From: Desmodesmus armatus
Lineage: Eukaryota > Chlorophyta > Chlorophyceae > Sphaeropleales > Scenedesmaceae
Length of the DNA: 64,000 bases
Assembly: GCA_007449985.2 (NCBI GenBank)
Contig: VIIQ02000571.1
Coordinates: forward strand, 1-64,000
Direction of reading: 5' to 3'
The notes below the pieces were generated by a model that was not told where the DNA came from, did not search any database, and saw only the letters and a list, made by a program, of their open reading frames with translations. Positions within the stretch are counted from its first letter, which is position 1, and every line of letters begins with the position of its first letter. Below, one piece after another: positions 34,301-52,006 of this stretch. A program made the position numbers and the translations under genes.

Positions 34301-35689
34301 TTTGTGAGGCTCGTGCTGCTGCTGCTTCATAGCCTGCAAGTGCATCGCCATCACAAGTGTGGGAAGGTGTGGGTGGGTGGTGGGTGCGGGGGTTGGCAGG
34401 AGCTTTGAAATGAAGGGAAGTGGCAAGTATTTGGAGACGTGCACATGCGGTTGCCACAGTAGGTTGAAGCGGTCAAGCTGCACCTTACTGCAACTGCAGT
34501 GGCGCTGACCCCACTGTGCAAAGAAGGAGCTAATGCCATCAACTTGCAGGAGCATCCACGGCATGGCCGCTCCGGCCTGCCCTTGCCTCTGCACTGGTGC
34601 CCTCCTATCATGCAGCAGCATCCGACTGGCAACCACCAAGGGTTGAGCCGGTAGCTTGACCCTTCCCCCCACCCCACAAACACCCAACCCCAATTTGGGA
34701 TGTCACAACTTTGGATGGTTGATGAATTGGCTGAATGCACTTCCTGTGTCTACACACACGTGAGGGAAGATCACCCCCCCTCGATGCCCCCGACCCACAC
34801 GCACACCCCACACTCTTGAACTGTTGTGCTGTCGTTGAAACATGCTTCAAGACAAAGGATGTTCACAACGACAGCACAACAGTTCAAGAGTGTGTGTGTG
34901 TGGGGGGGGGGGGGGGGTACCTATCACAGCGCATACATCACTGTCTGTGGGGTTGTGGTTCCAATAGGTGATGGCTTCAGAGGGAGCCGGCTGCACCTGG
35001 GACTATTCCTTTTTATATAGGCTATCCAATGCATTCCTCCGAGTCTGCCCACCTTCCAAAAGGCCTCAGTCTGCTTGAGGAACTCCAAGGGGGTACCCTC
35101 CAGATCAGGGTCTGACAGCATTCGCCTGTAATGGAGGTGGTGACAGCAGCAGCAGCAGTGTGACAGAGAGGGGCGTATGAATGGTGAGGCCCTTTCAGTT
35201 GGTGCATTGCACAGCACTGATGCGTGCAACAAGTGCATTGAATACATTCTGGTGTGTATGTGTCAAAGTGGGACGCTGTGTGTGTTCCTTGCCCTTGACA
35301 AAAGGCTACTTACACAACAGTGAAAGGCGGAAGTGCATGCTGTGTGTGGTGCGTCAGCACAGCAGCACCAGCAATGCAACAGCACACAAGCTGGGCACGC
35401 ACCTGGCGATGCCGTTGCCATGTTGCAGCACCCGACCAGCCACCTCTGTCAAGTCTGCTGACGAGCAGCTGCTCTGTACAACGACGCCATCGTGATCTGG
35501 TGCTCCTGTTGCTGTTGGATGGTGCTGCGAAGAAGTGGTTGAAGAGGTAGGCAACCCCCTTCCACGCAGGCGGGGTGCTGCTTGCTGTGCTTGAAGCAGA
35601 CGGCTGGTTGTACGGCTCTGAGCGCTACTAGGTCCTGAAAAGGTTGAAGTACAGCGTCTGTGCTGCATCTGATGAGGCTGCTGCAACAT
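28375..35689 (-). CDS. FAD-dependent lycopene-cyclase-family protein, plastid-targeted
   Basis: Eleven exons with fully consistent phase: 35403-35689, 35053-35125, 33917-34333, 33213-33413, 32282-32822, 31630-31722, 31195-31265, 30706-30772, 30329-30366, 29267-30073, 28375-28740; 986 aa. The first ATG (35689) starts a Ser/Arg/Gln-rich, transit-peptide-like leader. Residues ~211-235 form an FAD-binding beta-alpha-beta fold (VVMCGGTLG then VAVVE). Further family segments are NPIRVGFKGG, LLLDCMG, SPIVKQLRG, LVVGGCAEY, FWEAFPAEGG, LMPAYQG, FGDAS-like LGDASASQSPLSFGGFGS, and RPFLQD-like KPFLQDTLQLG. These resemble the plant 'lycopene beta/epsilon cyclase protein' family (At2g32640 type), not the classical LCYB/LCYE enzymes. 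Low-complexity inserts (~110 aa in exon 5, ~80 aa in exon 10) make it much longer than plant members. Two partial exon copies lie in its introns. The substrate is unproven; a role in plastid isoprenoid metabolism is inferred. Confidence 0.85.
29083..29178 (-). repeat. Duplicate of the 3' end and donor of exon 10 (lycopene-cyclase-like gene)
   Basis: Positions ~29083-29150 repeat ~29263-29333, the end of exon 10 with its GTGAGG donor. Read on the minus strand, the copy encodes TMAGMMFVKALVIARVFEQ against TMAGMMFVKPLVIARVFVQ in exon 10. An acceptor-like AG is present upstream, but the copy would enter in phase 1 while exon 10 ends in phase 0. Inclusion would therefore shift the frame. It is probably a dead duplicate or a poison exon. 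Confidence 0.75.
33464..33540 (-). repeat. Duplicate of the acceptor and first ~65 bp of exon 4 (lycopene-cyclase-like gene)
   Basis: On the minus strand, 33528 downward encodes VLVELRLLTQAELESAVVSD, nearly the same as VLVELGLLTQVELESAIKSE at the start of true exon 4 (33413 downward). The acceptor TATGCAG is duplicated too. The copy loses homology after ~65 bases and reading on reaches a stop, so use of this upstream acceptor would give a truncated protein. Confidence 0.8.
34809..34894 (-). repeat. Perfect 29-bp hairpin in intron 2 of the lycopene-cyclase-like gene
   Basis: Positions 34809-34837 are exactly complementary to 34866-34894, with a 28-base loop that can itself pair partly (AACAT with ATGTT). 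The right arm runs into (TG)n and a poly-G tract. Transcribed with its host pre-mRNA, it would fold into a small-RNA-precursor-like stem, but it could also be a tiny inverted-repeat transposon. Confidence 0.8.
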
Positions 35690-37059
35690 GGTGGCACACC
35701 CACTTGAGCAGCACCACAGAACAGCACTGTCCACTTGGAAAAGTCAACAATGAACGAAGGCAAGCATGGGTCTCTCACTGCGTACTTCAAACGTGAAATG
35801 CACGCGAACAAGACAAAATGAAGGCGCAGTGAGTCAGACGGTGAGTCATGCCAGGCTGGTCAAAACTGCCCGACAGGCGGAGTGCTACTATCCGTTTGTG
35901 TTCTCTTTAAGTCCATGGAATTGGTTTGATCGTTCTATGCACCACAAACATCCTCCCGCCCCCCTATACCTCGCTCCCCTGGCCCCTTCCAATTCCCAAT
36001 TCCCAAAACGCAGCAGCAAGCCTTGAAGCACAAAGTGCCTTGTGCCATGTAAAGGCAGTAATCAGGTCACACTGCTTTAGTTGACCACGCATTCCTATCG
36101 CAATGGAAGACACACACAGTCGAAACTGCGTCTCACTGTACAGATCAAACTGCCCACCATGGCACCAATGATACGAGGTCACCAATGATACGATGTCAGA
36201 GTTTTTACATTCAGGGGCTCAAGCAGTCACATGGCAGGGCAATTGCAGCCCCCAGCTGTGTCACTGGCACCTTGGAGCATCATGTTGGTGCGATGCTTGT
36301 AAGAAGAAACATCCACACTTGCTCACAATAGCTGCTGTCCATCACAACCACACACTCCACACTCTGTGCACACGGGTGCAGTGCGAGTCAACCGCCCACA
36401 ACTGCCTAACACCAGATGCCAAGCAAGTGCAGAGCCCTGCAATTGCAACACAAGTAGGTCATGACGGCCAGATGCCTGTCATGCTGAGAAACAATGAACT
36501 CGTCCCAATCTTGTCTCAGGTCGACGAGAGGGGCAAACCTTCATTGACCAGCCACACACACAGCAGCCATCGAGCCAACATGAACATCTCCACAGAGTGC
36601 TGCTACTTAGCCAGCGTCACTCCAGCTACCACTACGGTGAACAGGCTGTGAACAACACCCCAACACTTGTCGTCATTTTGTGGTCATGTGTTCCCTGTCT
36701 ACCCAATATCAAGGCGCACAGCAGCATGCGTTGGTGACACCCATGGTACTCGCCTGGCACAGTCATCGCGGCCCGCACCAGCAACCAAGCCAATACCTGG
36801 TCAGGTCAAACACCCACAACCTCAAAGTCTGCATCAGCAGCAGTAGCCACCTGTGCACCACAATCAACAGCATCACATCTCAAGCCCCTACAAATGTCAC
36901 CTCCATAGACAGATCCATCCTGTAACACATGCAAACACTACCCATTTACGGACAGCACGTCAGCACTCTGCATGTTTGGGTGCCTGACTCCCCCCACAGC
37001 AATGCCTGCAACAGGATAACCAAGTTTGCTCAACACTGGGGGAAAGCGACAGGGGCCCA
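35690..37059. other. Intergenic region between two co-oriented minus-strand genes
   Basis: It holds the presumed promoter of the lycopene-cyclase-like gene (near 35690) and the 3' flank of the TauE gene. A 152-codon plus ORF (36193-36651) shows no family motif or splice partners. A TTACA (minus TGTAA) lies at 36204-36208. Nothing else was recognised. Confidence 0.45.
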
Positions 37060-37065
37060 TTACAT

Positions 37066-40000
37066 TCAGTGGTGCTTGCTGTGGCAGAACCGATCGAGAT
37101 CAAATGTATTCTGCATGCCAATCAGCGACCCCTGGATACCTGCCCCATGCCCAATATGCAGCGGGGAATGCAGGTGGTCCCCTGTCCTGCTGGCATACAC
37201 CAGCGCAGCCATGAGAGGCACCAGCTGCCATAGGGTCACAACAAACAGCCCGGTCAGCCCCATAAACAGTGAAAAGCCGATCACGTACAAGCCCCTTGGC
37301 TGAATCCTTGTGATGAGGAACATCCCCAGAGGCGCCAACACCAGATTCAGCAGTCCGAAGGCAGCAGCAAGGGTGGGCTCGAGCCCACCGCTGATGATAT
37401 GTGCCACGAAAGACCCAAACGTGAAACACAGCACCAGGAACCTGCTCGTACCGGCCACTACCTCCGGTTTGATCCCCAGAGCCAGCAGTATATGGGCCAT
37501 GAAGGGACCCCCTGGTAACCCCAGCGCACAGCCAAAGACGCCAATAGGCAGTGTGATAGCCGCACAGGTGAGGATCAAGGGCACCTGCCAGTTCTTCCAC
37601 TGGTTGTAGGAGTTGCAGTAGTTGATGTTGGAGACAGCTTCTGGGCCTGTCACCCATACCCACGGCAGCCTGCTCTTGAACCTGCCCCAGCACCCCACCT
37701 GCTGCTGCTCGACATCCTCACTCTGCTGCTGCGCACCCACACCATCCCCGCCTGCTGCTGCTGCTGCTGCGTCTGTCACTACTGCTGCTCCGTCGTGGCT
37801 CCCGGGGCTGCTGCTGTTAGTCATCTCAACTGCCACTGCTTCTCCAACCGACACTGCAGCAGCTGCTGCGCTGATCTTCTGATGAGCTGGAGGGGCCGAC
37901 TGCTGTGTCACACTTGTCACACCAGTGGGTGATGAGGGCAGGGAGTCCTTGCCAGCAACTGCCTGAAGCTCCTGGAGCTCCCTGACCTGCTGATCCTTCT
38001 TGATGAGCCGTACCTGGTGAAACAACACAGCAGTACACCAAAACGGTTCAGCAATGTCTGTCACTACGGTGCTGATCTTTACACTGACACTGATACTGAC
38101 ACAGGTAACTGTGATGAGGTTTCACTGATGCTGAACAAATTATTTGCCTGCACTTTTTGTAGGGATACGAAGCTGGAACCATGTGCAAGTCTGTCAGTGC
38201 TTGCCGCGCACCTGGTTCAGTGCATCGACCCAGTGGGGGCCACGCCACAGGCGCCGCCGGCCATAGCAGGTCACAGAGTACATCAGCATGAACGTCACAA
38301 GGCCTGCAGGACAGCGAAGCAACGGTGGCAGTGACAGCAGCGTCAGGATGCAGGCAGGGAGCATGACTATGGTGAAAGACGCCGCAAGGTTTGCTACCCC
38401 ATTTCAATGGGCCATTTGCCCAACCGCCAACATAGACAGGCTGTCTGCTTGATGCCTTCTGTGTAGTGAGCTCACGTGCGCGCTAGTACTCAAATAAGAG
38501 GAACACATAGGCACCAGCTGCAACGATAGAGTCAGAAAAACAAGTGCCAGAGTCTTGCTTGACTGCCCTACTGAATATTTACGTTGTAACTACGCATACA
38601 CTCAGCCAACTCGTAGTCAACTGTGAGTCAACACACCTGTCATGAGGCAGACCATGATCCAGAAGCGGTCTGTGCAGGGCTTGGAGGTTTTGTGCCGCAC
38701 AGCCTCCGTGACCAAGTGCATCACAACAATCTTCAGCACCAGCATCAACTCAAAGTGGTTGCGATTGAGCTGCCTGCAGGAGGGGGGGGGGCAGGCAAAA
38801 CCACAGTGCGCGCAATAGGAAAGTGCAGCAAAACCAGGGGGGGGGGGGGATGTGAGCAACAAAGTGCGGGCGGCATGCGCAGTGAGCTAAACGAGGCAGC
38901 AAAGCTTCTGCATTTCTTGCTGCATAGCTTGACTGGGCATGCAAAACAAAGACACAACACACAACGTGACGGAGGCTCCAAACACAAGGTTTCATCCAGC
39001 AGCCATGCGACCCGGCCCAGCCACACATGTGTGCCTTTCTGTGGGTACTTTACCTGCAAAGGTGCTGATGAGTCCACACAACTACTCCCATTTATAGCCA
39101 GGGCCAAAGTGCAGCCACAGCACTTGCCCTCCTTACGACGTCCCGACACCCTTACCATCCCTTTCCCCTTTCAAAAAAGCCCGTAGGTGACCGCGGCGTG
39201 CAGCTTTTGACACCCCGGACCTTCAAACACCGCACTCACCACCACTTCTTCCATGAGAATGTGAAGCGTTCAAAGACCTGCTGGAAGTCCTTGAGCTCTG
39301 CTGCCAGTCGCTCCTCCTCAACATCCATCACACCCAGGCAGGAGGGGGTGGCGGTGAGGCGCAGACCACAGGGGTTGGGGTCGATGTTGGCTTTCTACAG
39401 GGTCAGACAGCAACACACACGTAAACGTTTGTCAGCACTGTTACACCTGGAAGAACACTTTATGGACACACCCTGCCCCCAACACACGAATGAACTAGGA
39501 ACTGTGTCCCCCCAGCCTGGAAATGGTGTAACCTGCACTGTACTGCATTGTACTATACTGTACTGCCGACTCTGTACGGAACACACCGTGTTGCTCTGTT
39601 ACTATTTCAAGGCCGGGTAACACATCACAAACAAAAAGGGCTCACCTGCAATGCCTTGCTGACTGCAGGCACATACAAGGTGGGGTACAGCAGCGCCCGT
39701 GCTTCAATCCTGTGTGCCTGCTTCGCCAGCACCTGCGCCTGCTCCATCAACGAGGCTCGCTCCCGGATCACCTCTCCCCTGCTCATACCGACCCCCACTG
39801 CCTGCTGCTGCTGCTGCTGCTGGCTGATCCCCTCGTCAGCTGCTGCTGCTGCTGACGTAGTCATTTCTACACTGCCAGCAGCTGCTGGTGCAGGTGCCAA
39901 TGCACCACCAGCGCTGGATGCGGGCGGGGAGACGAGACGCAGCCGAGCAGCAATGATCCTCGCCTCCTTTTTGACTTTGATGTACTGTAGGAAGCTCAGC

Positions 40001-41824
40001 AACAGCTCAACGTTGCTTGCTGCCATGACCAACACCCACATGAGGGCCAGCAGCCAGTTGGGGAACCAAAGGTTCACGACGACGCCTGCAGCATGTGATA
40101 GCACAGCATGTGATGGTGCAGCATATGGGTTGGTTGGTTGAAGGCATTGAGAGCTTGGGATATCTTGATGCCATGCATCGTTTATTGAATAGAGTGGTGG
40201 ACACAGATAAGTACTTTCACCGCTGGGCGGTACTCTCAGCAGTTATGTTTGCTATGCTGATTTCATACCGTCGCAGCTCATTTAGGACATCATGATGGTT
40301 GGTACAGCACCAACCCAGCACCAACTCAGCATTGCTTTCCAGGACCCCTGTGGCAGGAGGCCAGCTGCCAGCAATAGCCCAAAGCACCTGTTGTGCGTAT
40401 TTGTGATCATCACTGGCCCACCTAGCCGTGATAGTCTGAGCAGTCTGCTAGAAGCTTCTGAGGGTTTGTGGAGTTAAGAGGTGCTGGAAGTACCAACACA
40501 CCAACTACTACAACCCAGCCAACAGCTCGACAACTAAGATATGCGATGTGCTCACCAAATGAAATGCCCCAAAACATGGTAGGCAGTAGCACCAGGGCAC
40601 CAGGGAAGTCACACAAGGGCAGAACACCCCTTTCTGTCAGCCGTGCTTCTGACATGCTGGCAATGCCAGGCCCCAGGGCTCCCAGTGCAACTGTGAAAGC
40701 TGTCATGGCGACAGCCCTCCTGAAAGCTGCAGACACACAGATTCACGGCCAGCGGGTTATGTCAGTCAATGGAAAGGTAACAGTAAGAGTAGTCAAGGAA
40801 ACGGTGGAGAGTACTTATTGCAGCAGCAGACACGGCTCTGATGTTACTGTGGGAGTTGAAGATGCTGCATGAAAGGTTGGGTGAGGTTGTTGGTGCTGTT
40901 GCGTTTCTCAGGTGGTGGTTGCTGCCGGCTGGTTGTGTGCACTGCGGACAAGACACCAGAAAAACAAAGCTCCCATACTGACACTGCGATATGCTGTGCT
41001 ATGCTGCGCTGGGATGCTGCAGATGTGATCAAACTGCTGCTACATGTCCAACGCAGCCAGATGGTGTTTCCCGAGTTTACTTACACCAATCGAGGACGAC
41101 GGCAAACAGCACCACGTACAGGCTGGCACCACATTCACGGTCCAGTGAGGAGGTCAATGACACCTGCAGTGCAACAGACCCTCTGCCAGTCAGACGCAGG
41201 CCAGCTGGGGGCTCCGAGTGATCCTAACAACAGTGAGCCCATGGAACACATTCATACCTAGAAACCATACTTTAAGATATCAAGTTGAAGCAAAGACACG
41301 CAAGACAGGCTGGTCAACTCCGGGGGGGGGGGGGGGGTGACAGGCTTGCCTGGTCAACGGCTGCTTGAGCTTGCAAGGCTGTGTGCTTTGAGTCATGAAA
41401 CCAGGCGACCGATGACAGTCTCATACCATGGTGCCCCAGCTGAACAGCATGCACACACCGGACTTGCTGCAGTACCAAGACTGACAGAGCCCTCCTGGCA
41501 GCACCTACCAGTACAGACAGGATGAGGGCTACTGTCTGACGGTTACCCCAATGAAAGGGCTTGTGATGGGGCTGGTTCTCCGCAGCTGCTGCTTGCAGCC
41601 TGCATCACATGGTGCACGTTTGGAGGAGGGGGGGGGTGAATAACCTTGCAGCAGATACTCAACCAGCTGACTGAGAGCAGGACACTCGAGCCGCACCTGC
41701 GTGAGCCGACGGAGTCCTGACCAGCCTGAAAGACAGCTTCATTCGTGCTGAGGAGGTATGCAAACGCTCCAACCGAGGCCAAGGCCACAACAACAGTAAG
41801 GGCAGCTGCACTGCTGCGCGGCAT
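37066..41824 (-). CDS. TauE/SafE-family membrane transporter (anion/sulfite exporter type)
   Basis: Nine exons keep phase: 41697-41824, 41427-41466 (tentative), 41085-41163, 40556-40726, 39646-40085, 39240-39394, 38637-38773, 38212-38303, 37066-38013; 729 aa. The ATG at 41824 opens a hydrophobic N-terminal segment (ALTVVVALASVGAFAYLLS). Family hallmarks are repeated in two halves. N-half: CGASLYVVLFAVVLDWSFRR and NLWFPNWLLALMWVLVMA. C-half: GVFGCALGLPGGPFMAHILL followed by GIKPEVVAGTSRFLVLCFT. The canonical glycine-rich GxxGGG is relaxed to GLPGG. Two cytosolic loops (after ~170 and ~440) carry Ala, Gln and Ser tracts. Eukaryotic members are predicted plasma- or endomembrane exporters of small organic or sulfur anions; the substrate here is unknown. 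A TTACA (minus TGTAA) lies two bases after the stop, too close to be certain as poly(A) signal. Confidence 0.85.
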
Positions 41825-42671
41825 GCTTGCTGCTTGCTGCCGCAGCTCTTCAAAGCATTTTTAATATGGTGGGCAGCTGACGTTTTGGACTCGGGCAGCA
41901 AAGGCAGGAGCTGTTTCGCCCCTTGGTCCTTCGATTGCCTTTCAACCGTTGACGGTGACTGGTTGAAAGGCACTGCCAGATCAAACGTGCTGATGGGTTG
42001 TGTGCCCGCTAGCCGTTGTTCACGCTTCTAGGTCACCCGTCAACAAATGTGTAACTTCCAAGGATTTGATGGAGCGTTGTAATAAGATCGCAGAGGCTGA
42101 AGCTGCCGTGTCTGTCAACGAAAAGAAGTAGTAAGTGAGGCATATGCATGTGCAAATGCGGCTAAACGATGGCTAAACGAATTTGATGGAGCGTTTGATA
42201 GTGGTGGGAGCGCTGGTGTGACAATGAGCTGTGGCGGCACATGATGCTTTCGGTCTTACAATTCCCTTATATACAATACACGGTGCTTCCCAAGGAAGCT
42301 TCGCTCAGGGGACAAGCAACCACAATTCACAGCCCAAGGTTGGCACCCAAGGTTACCCTGCCAGCGCAGGTACACAACCAAGCAAGCATCCGTACACCGG
42401 GCTACATTTAGCCACACAAGCTGTCTGAACCCACACCAAACACCCGGTCCAAAGTGGTGATCCACCACCAATCGCTTCACCGCCTTGCCGCAGGCTTCCT
42501 TGCTGACCTCAGCCCAATCTCCGCCCTTGCAGGCGTGCCGCCAGACCCCCGCACACTCCCCACACCCCCCGCTGCCACCACCCCCTGACGTCCCCCTGCG
42601 CCCCGTCACGCCAGCACTCGCCATGTAGGCACCAGGGGACGCACTCTGCCGCCCTGCAGACGTCCCAGCTG
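41825..42671. other. Spacer between the TauE gene start and the PP2C-like gene end
   Basis: This 847-bp gap contains the TauE promoter side and the 3' flank of the PP2C-like gene. A TTACA (minus TGTAA) at 42256-42260 could be the poly(A) signal of the latter, ~410 bases after its stop. Two near-copies of AATTTGATGGAGCGTT occur at about 42060 and 42180. No gene was seen. Confidence 0.45.
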
Positions 42672-48169
<5,498 letters not shown>

Positions 48170-48553
48170 TTTGTGGCAATTTGTTCGTAGCCAAGTTTAC
48201 ATCATACTTTTACAGTTGTTGTGGTGCTTGTGATGATGATGGCGATGGTGGCAAGATAGCCGTTGAGCTTGGTGAGCGTGATGGTAGGACGTTCAGGACG
48301 GATGGTTATCCTGAGGTATGAGCAGTATGAGCAGAGATGTTTGGCCTTCAGCTTCAGCTTGATGGGTTCGGCCATGACGGAGCTCAGGCAGCTGTTCAGG
48401 TTTCAATCGGTGTTGTATTTTGACCGCGCTGCACAGCGGTTCTGATGTCTAGAAGATGTTTGCTGCAACAATGTGGTGTCTTGCACTGTTTCCTGGACGA
48501 GCAGAAAGGCTGACTATCTGTTCTTGATCTGACAAGATTGATCCAGCATATCC
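48170..48553. promoter_or_regulatory. Divergent intergenic region, presumed bidirectional promoter
   Basis: It separates the PP2C-like start (48169, minus) from the plus-strand gene beginning near 48554. No TATA box or repeated motif was evident. The promoter role rests only on gene orientation. Confidence 0.35.
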
Positions 48554-51368
48554 ATGCAGACGTCCAGGCTGGTCGTTCAACGCCTTTCTACCAACACTGC
48601 ACCTCTTACATCATTCTTCACTCATCAAGCAGCGCACCAGCGGAGAGCCTGTCTGTCAAGGTCCTCATGTTCCATACCCCACGCTGCCACTGTCACATCA
48701 GCTTGGCTAGATCAAGCAGTCCAGCAGAACACACAGAACAGCAGCACCAGCAACAGCATAGCCTTCCTCACTAGCATCATCCGCCAGGCAGACAGCTTGC
48801 AGCACCCCCGCAGGCACTGGCAGGGCGCGGGTGACAGTACAGCAACCAGCGGTGTGGTCTTGCGAGAGTTGCACTTTCAGGTCCCAGCTGAGTTTGCAGT
48901 ACCAGCACAGACCACAGTCCCCGTGCATCAGCTAGTGTCTGTCTTCAGCGCACTGCTCAGCGCTCCCAGGAACTTCCACAAGGATGCACGGGCCCTGACA
49001 CGTGGCATGGGGGCCAAATGGTCCCTCCTGCGCTTGCTGCTGCGACGCGCACGGAGCCCGCCAGAAGTTTTCGAAGCCTGCTTGAACGAGGTGCTGCAGG
49101 CCGCCCTTGAGGGGCCTGCACGGAAACTCAAAAAGGTACTGGCCACCCTGCAGATGGTGCTGTGACCGACCAGCCTGTTGCGTGACCACTGGTCAGTGAT
49201 TACTGGTCAGTGACTAGCATGCAGTTTTCTAGCATAATGCCCATGTATCTCGGCATACTGGCTGCATGCAGCAGTTGTAGATAGCAGCAAATTGCAAGCA
49301 TGCCAACCATGCTGCAAGTTTGCCGCATCATGCTGTACACACGCTGGTTGGTGCCAGCCTGACATCACCCATGAGCCTGTTGCCTCCCTGCATGTCTTGT
49401 TCACTTTGGTCTGCCTGCGCCATGTGCACCGCTTTCCCAATTCTTCTGCCGCTTTCCCAATTCTTCCACAACCCAACTCTTCTGCAGGTGCTGGACAACC
49501 CCTGGTACCAGAGGTCAACAAGCAGCAGGCTCAGCAGCAGCTCGACCGTTTATGGGCCCTGTGCCACAGTCACATCTCCACATGGGCAGCAGAAGCATGC
49601 AGCAGCGCCAACTTTGCCATGCTGCAGCCAGTCATGGTGGCACTTGAGGACAGCTTGAATGTGTCTGTGCTGGGCCTGAATCAGGAGCTCCTGCAGGCAC
49701 TAAGCAGCGAGCTTGAGGGTGTGGAGCAGTTGGCAAGGTGCAGCATAGATGCAGGCAAGATTATGGAGGCTGCAGCAAGACAGGTAGGTGTACTTGTTCG
49801 TTGTTGATCATATGCGTCTGAATGGCGGCCCAGTGGCCCAAAAGAAAGTCATGCAGTGAGCAGCGCGGCGCCGCAGCTGCGGCTGCGGCGCTCATGGTTA
49901 TGTAGTGACGCTTACTAATTGGCGTGGAGTTGGGGAGTGCAGGATTGTTTGGGTGCTCTGTCTGTCTTGCAATGTGTGCGAGCATTGCAGCCCCGCCTTG
50001 TCTGGGGGTGTTGCACACCACCAACATCAACAACCACAGCACACATCAGCCAGCACCTCGTCGAAGCACAATAGCATGGTCACATCATGCTTGCACCAGT
50101 TCATCATGTGCGATTGCAGCTAGCTGGTGCCGCAACCTGTCAAGGGTAGCAGGCATGGTGGGTTTGTCCCTGGCCCAAGCATCCGCTCACACACCACTGA
50201 TGTCACGCCAGTGCGCCCCTCCCCCCTTTTCCCCCTCCCATCCCCCAAAATGTGCTCAACACCAAGATGCCCCCATCCCCAAATTGCGCTCACGCCGACT
50301 GCTGTCCTCCCCCCTCCCAAATATGCTCACACCAAAGTGCCCCCCCTCCCCCCGTGCTTCCTGCTGCTGCATGCCCCAGGCTGTGATCAAGGCCCTGCCT
50401 GACGGTGGACCCTGCTCACCAGCCTGCACTTGCTGGGTGTGGATGGTCAGGTGCTCACCGACCAAAAGGGGTGCAAGTATGAGGTGGACATGCTGGTGCT
50501 GGATGAGCGAGGGGTGGCGGTGGCCATCATTGAAGGTAGGTCAACTCGTGTCAGGAGGTATGCTGGCATACACCTTTGAGGAAAGTGTGAGGGCTGGGTG
50601 CTTCACAGCAGTGGGGTTTGCAGTTATCCAGGTCCTTGCCTTCCCATGTTAGCAGCTTCTGCTGATCGTCGCTGGCATCCAGCACTCTTCCTGGCAGTCG
50701 GCATGCAGACTCCTCCTGAACCTACCCTTATCACCCACTCAGCCCTCATTTATTGTATGGCTGTGCCGTCAACTCGTCCCTGTTGCTGTATGTGCTGTGC
50801 GCAGTCAAGCTCGGTGCTGCCAACCCCCTGATGTCCCTGTGAACGACGTGTGCGGTCTGTTGAAGCTACTCGACAGGACAGCCGGCAGGACACTCACTTG
50901 CCTTACAAAGGATGGCGCAGCTGCTGCAGCCGCCGAGCTGCATCCGCATCCGCAGCCGCAGGATCCAGCGGCGGCATACGGCAGCCTGCTCCAACACCTG
51001 ACCCAGACCTCCAGCGCACCCTCTCAACATGACAGCACGGCCGCAGTTTGCTGCGAGCAGTGAGTGGCAGATCCTCCACGTTCCAGTGCACCGTGCCATC
51101 CTGCCTGTGTACGTGTTGGGTAATGACATCTCTCAGGCTGCTGTCAGGAGGGGGCTCAACTCTTTGGTGTCCAGTAGCGCGCTGAACATGTTGGGGAAGT
51201 CAGCGGAAGCACTGGCTACAGCGCTGGCTGGTAATGTGCAGCGGTGGGAAGAGTCAATTGCGAGTAATGACAGCGAGGGTGCAAACGCTGCTGTTAGTGT
51301 GCAAAGCTACAGCCCACAGTACCCGGACTGGCCGAGCTTGAGTGATGGTGAAGAGTACTCGGTGCTCC

Positions 51369-51405
<37 letters not shown>

Positions 51406-52006
51406 TGATAGTGGCAGCAGCAGCAATTGCGAAGGTGAAGAGCTGGAGTCGCTGTCGGAGCAGGTTAGCAGCAGCAGCGGCAGTGGACAGGTGGCAGCGC
51501 TGTTTGCGCAAGCTATGCAGGACGGAGCTAATGGCTTGAATGCCTGTAGGGCTAGGCTGAGGGCGTCCTTGCAGCTGGATGAGCAGCAGCAGCAGCTGCT
51601 GACTGAGTCGACTCTGAAGAAGATTGCAACGATGCAGCAGCGGTGCAGGTCTACTCATTGGGGCAGCCGGTGCAGTGAGGGCGAGCAGGTTGGGCCTGTG
51701 TTTGGCTGCTTGCTGCCTTGTTTTCTGAAGTCTGTAGTTGACATCACCTTGTGCTGCGGCATTGCTGCCGCATGTCAGTCTAGTTTGGTGTGGGTCACAG
51801 TTTGTGCTGCATGTTTCTTGCACAAAGGCCTGGGACTTTGCAGCTGTCTAGGGCGCTGTGGCACATCTAGCGGGCTCACGTGTGCCACCCCGGGCCTGCC
51901 GTGTCACATTGCAACGTGTGCAACTCCTATGCCATGTGGTTGTGACAGTGGCACACATGAGCTTGCGGAGCTATTTAACACTCAGGTGGTGCCAGGCATC
52001 ACTTGA
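48554..52006 (+). CDS. Multi-exon protein of uncertain family, possibly RAP-domain
   Basis: Coding-like stretches: 48554-~49136 (helical, ending before a GTACTG donor), 49488-49783 (acceptor TCTGCAG, donor GTAGGT), 50380-50535 (donor GTAGGT), and from ~51029 toward a stop at 52004-52006. The 50.4 kb exon reads LHLLGVDGQVL then CKYEVDMLVLDERGVAVAII. A later one reads ASSEWQILHVPVHRAILPVY. This order (hydrophobic strand, 'xxDxxL..VAIE', then 'GWxVlxVP') is reminiscent of RAP domains, found in organelle RNA-binding proteins of algae. Phases do not join cleanly between exons 1 and 2 or inside exon 3, so microexons, an alternative start or an indel must be assumed. From ~51350 a Ser repeat and low-complexity region follow; the last ~300 bases may be intron or UTR. 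A TGTAA at 52163-52167 could end the transcript. Confidence 0.35.

Noticed and set aside
36193..36651. 152-codon plus ORF between two genes
   Set aside because: Cys/His-rich random-like composition, no splice partners, no family similarity.
38480..38540. Hydrophobic stretch AGAYVFLLFE as an extra TauE exon
   Set aside because: Flanking exons 38637-38773 and 38212-38303 join directly in phase 1 into a continuous membrane segment; the candidate exon fits no phase.
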